From Echinococcus granulosus (lineage: Eukaryota > Platyhelminthes > Cestoda > Cyclophyllidea > Taeniidae), in contig NW_020170565.1 of the NCBI RefSeq assembly GCF_000524195.1, positions 32,721 to 96,720 of the forward strand: a stretch of DNA of 64,000 bases, given 5' to 3'. Positions within the stretch are counted from its first letter, which is position 1, and every line of letters begins with the position of its first letter. The notes beneath the pieces were generated by a model. The model was not told the origin of the DNA. It was given only the letters and a program-made list of their open reading frames with translations, and searched no databases. The translations under genes and the position numbers were made by a program. This document shows, in pieces, positions 63,501-64,000 of the stretch.

Positions 63501-64000
63501 CTCGCATTATGTTGCACTGTTACATCACACTTTTTCGCTGAATCAGTCACACGAGTAGGCATTGACGTGCTACCTTCCATCTTTGCCCCTGTGTGAGTGT
63601 ACACTGCCTACGACTGCGTCGCATGTCTCCACATGCAGTGCAAACGGTGGGGCAACGCTGGAATCGGTGTAGGGCAGGGCATTCATTTTAATTCTTTAAA
63701 GGCTTCATATTGCTTTTTTCCCCTAAAAAATTTTCACCTGCTTTTTTATTAACTTATGCAGCGGGCTAGCAATATTAGCATACCTTCAACGAAAAGCCTG
63801 TGGTGATATGCCAACCGTAAGAGGCTAGGGAGGTCCGTCTAGTAGGTTAGTGTTGGCAATGCGCTCACCTGTTTTGCTCCGTCTTCGGTGACCGCAATCC
63901 CACCTGACAAGACTGTATATCGTTTGCTTCATATTCCACCTCTTGCCTTCTTGTAGATTCCATAAGATGTGCTCAAAATGACGACCATGAATGGTGAAGT
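60573..64000. repeat. 3.4-kb duplicated unit, copy 2 (cut by window end)
   Basis: Apparently identical to 31855-35282, same orientation, offset 28,718, running to the last base of the window. The left junction shows no shared flank with copy 1. Because even a catalytically dead integrase and all non-coding parts are unchanged, the duplication is either extremely recent or an assembly artefact such as a collapsed or misplaced contig end. Confidence 0.93.
62129..62998 (-). mobile_element. Ty3/Gypsy-type integrase fragment, inactive (copy 2)
   Basis: The same 289-residue translation as the copy at 33411-34280, including the Asp-to-Asn and Glu-to-Ser changes at the second and third catalytic positions. 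Identical substitutions in both copies mean they were present before duplication, so this is not two independent insertions of an active element. Confidence 0.82.

Noticed and set aside
1..64000. tRNA, rRNA, spliced-leader RNA and CRISPR
   Set aside because: I looked for GGTTCGA-type B boxes, rRNA-like blocks, a cestode-type spliced leader and short regularly spaced repeats; nothing convincing was seen.

Overview
This looks like about 64 kb of animal nuclear DNA from a parasitic flatworm, most likely a tapeworm (cestode). It is AT-rich and repeat-laden, has two 100-base scaffold gaps, and carries sparse intron-split genes among decayed duplications and retroelement debris. The cestode assignment rests on a gene at 35.9-37.6 kb that looks like the EG95/45W/TSOL18 oncosphere-antigen family, known so far from tapeworms, and on a 28-nt intron, which suits flatworms. 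Both are inferences from reading; no database search was possible.

Layout. 0.0-12.0 kb: no gene recognised. 12.04-12.3 kb: an interspersed repeat with an inverted relative at 26.25-26.5 kb. 14.2-17.5 kb (+): the best gene in the window, a six-exon ubiquitin-conjugating (E2/UBC-fold) enzyme of about 757 residues whose exon phases all agree. It has a complete UBC core with HPN motif and catalytic Cys, then a very long C-terminal extension. 21.3-22.7 kb (+) and 24.9-23.3 kb (-): two degraded copies of its 5' part; the second is inverted and keeps remnants of exons 1, 2 and 3. 27.9-30.7 kb (-): pieces of an immunoglobulin-like gene with a stop and a frameshift, probably a pseudogene.

31.855-35.282 kb is repeated, apparently without a difference, at 60.573-64.000 kb, where the window cuts the second copy. 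The unit carries a Ty3/Gypsy-type integrase fragment on the minus strand with two of its three catalytic acids replaced. 35.9-37.6 kb (+): the EG95-like gene, with a signal-peptide exon, one fibronectin type III exon and a possible short third exon. Just downstream, 37.85-38.6 kb is a diverged direct duplicate of 26.6-27.67 kb. 47.8-48.6 kb: a degenerate tandem repeat with a roughly 360-400 bp unit, followed by a 23-A tract. 58.65-58.91 kb (-): the last coding exon of an otopetrin proton channel; the rest of that gene was not found here.

The genes do not form a pathway. What unites the window is repeated segmental duplication, direct and inverted, acting on gene pieces and followed by decay, with one intact E2 and one apparently intact secreted antigen-like gene remaining. 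Stretches not listed as genes hold only ORFs of a length expected by chance in AT-rich DNA.
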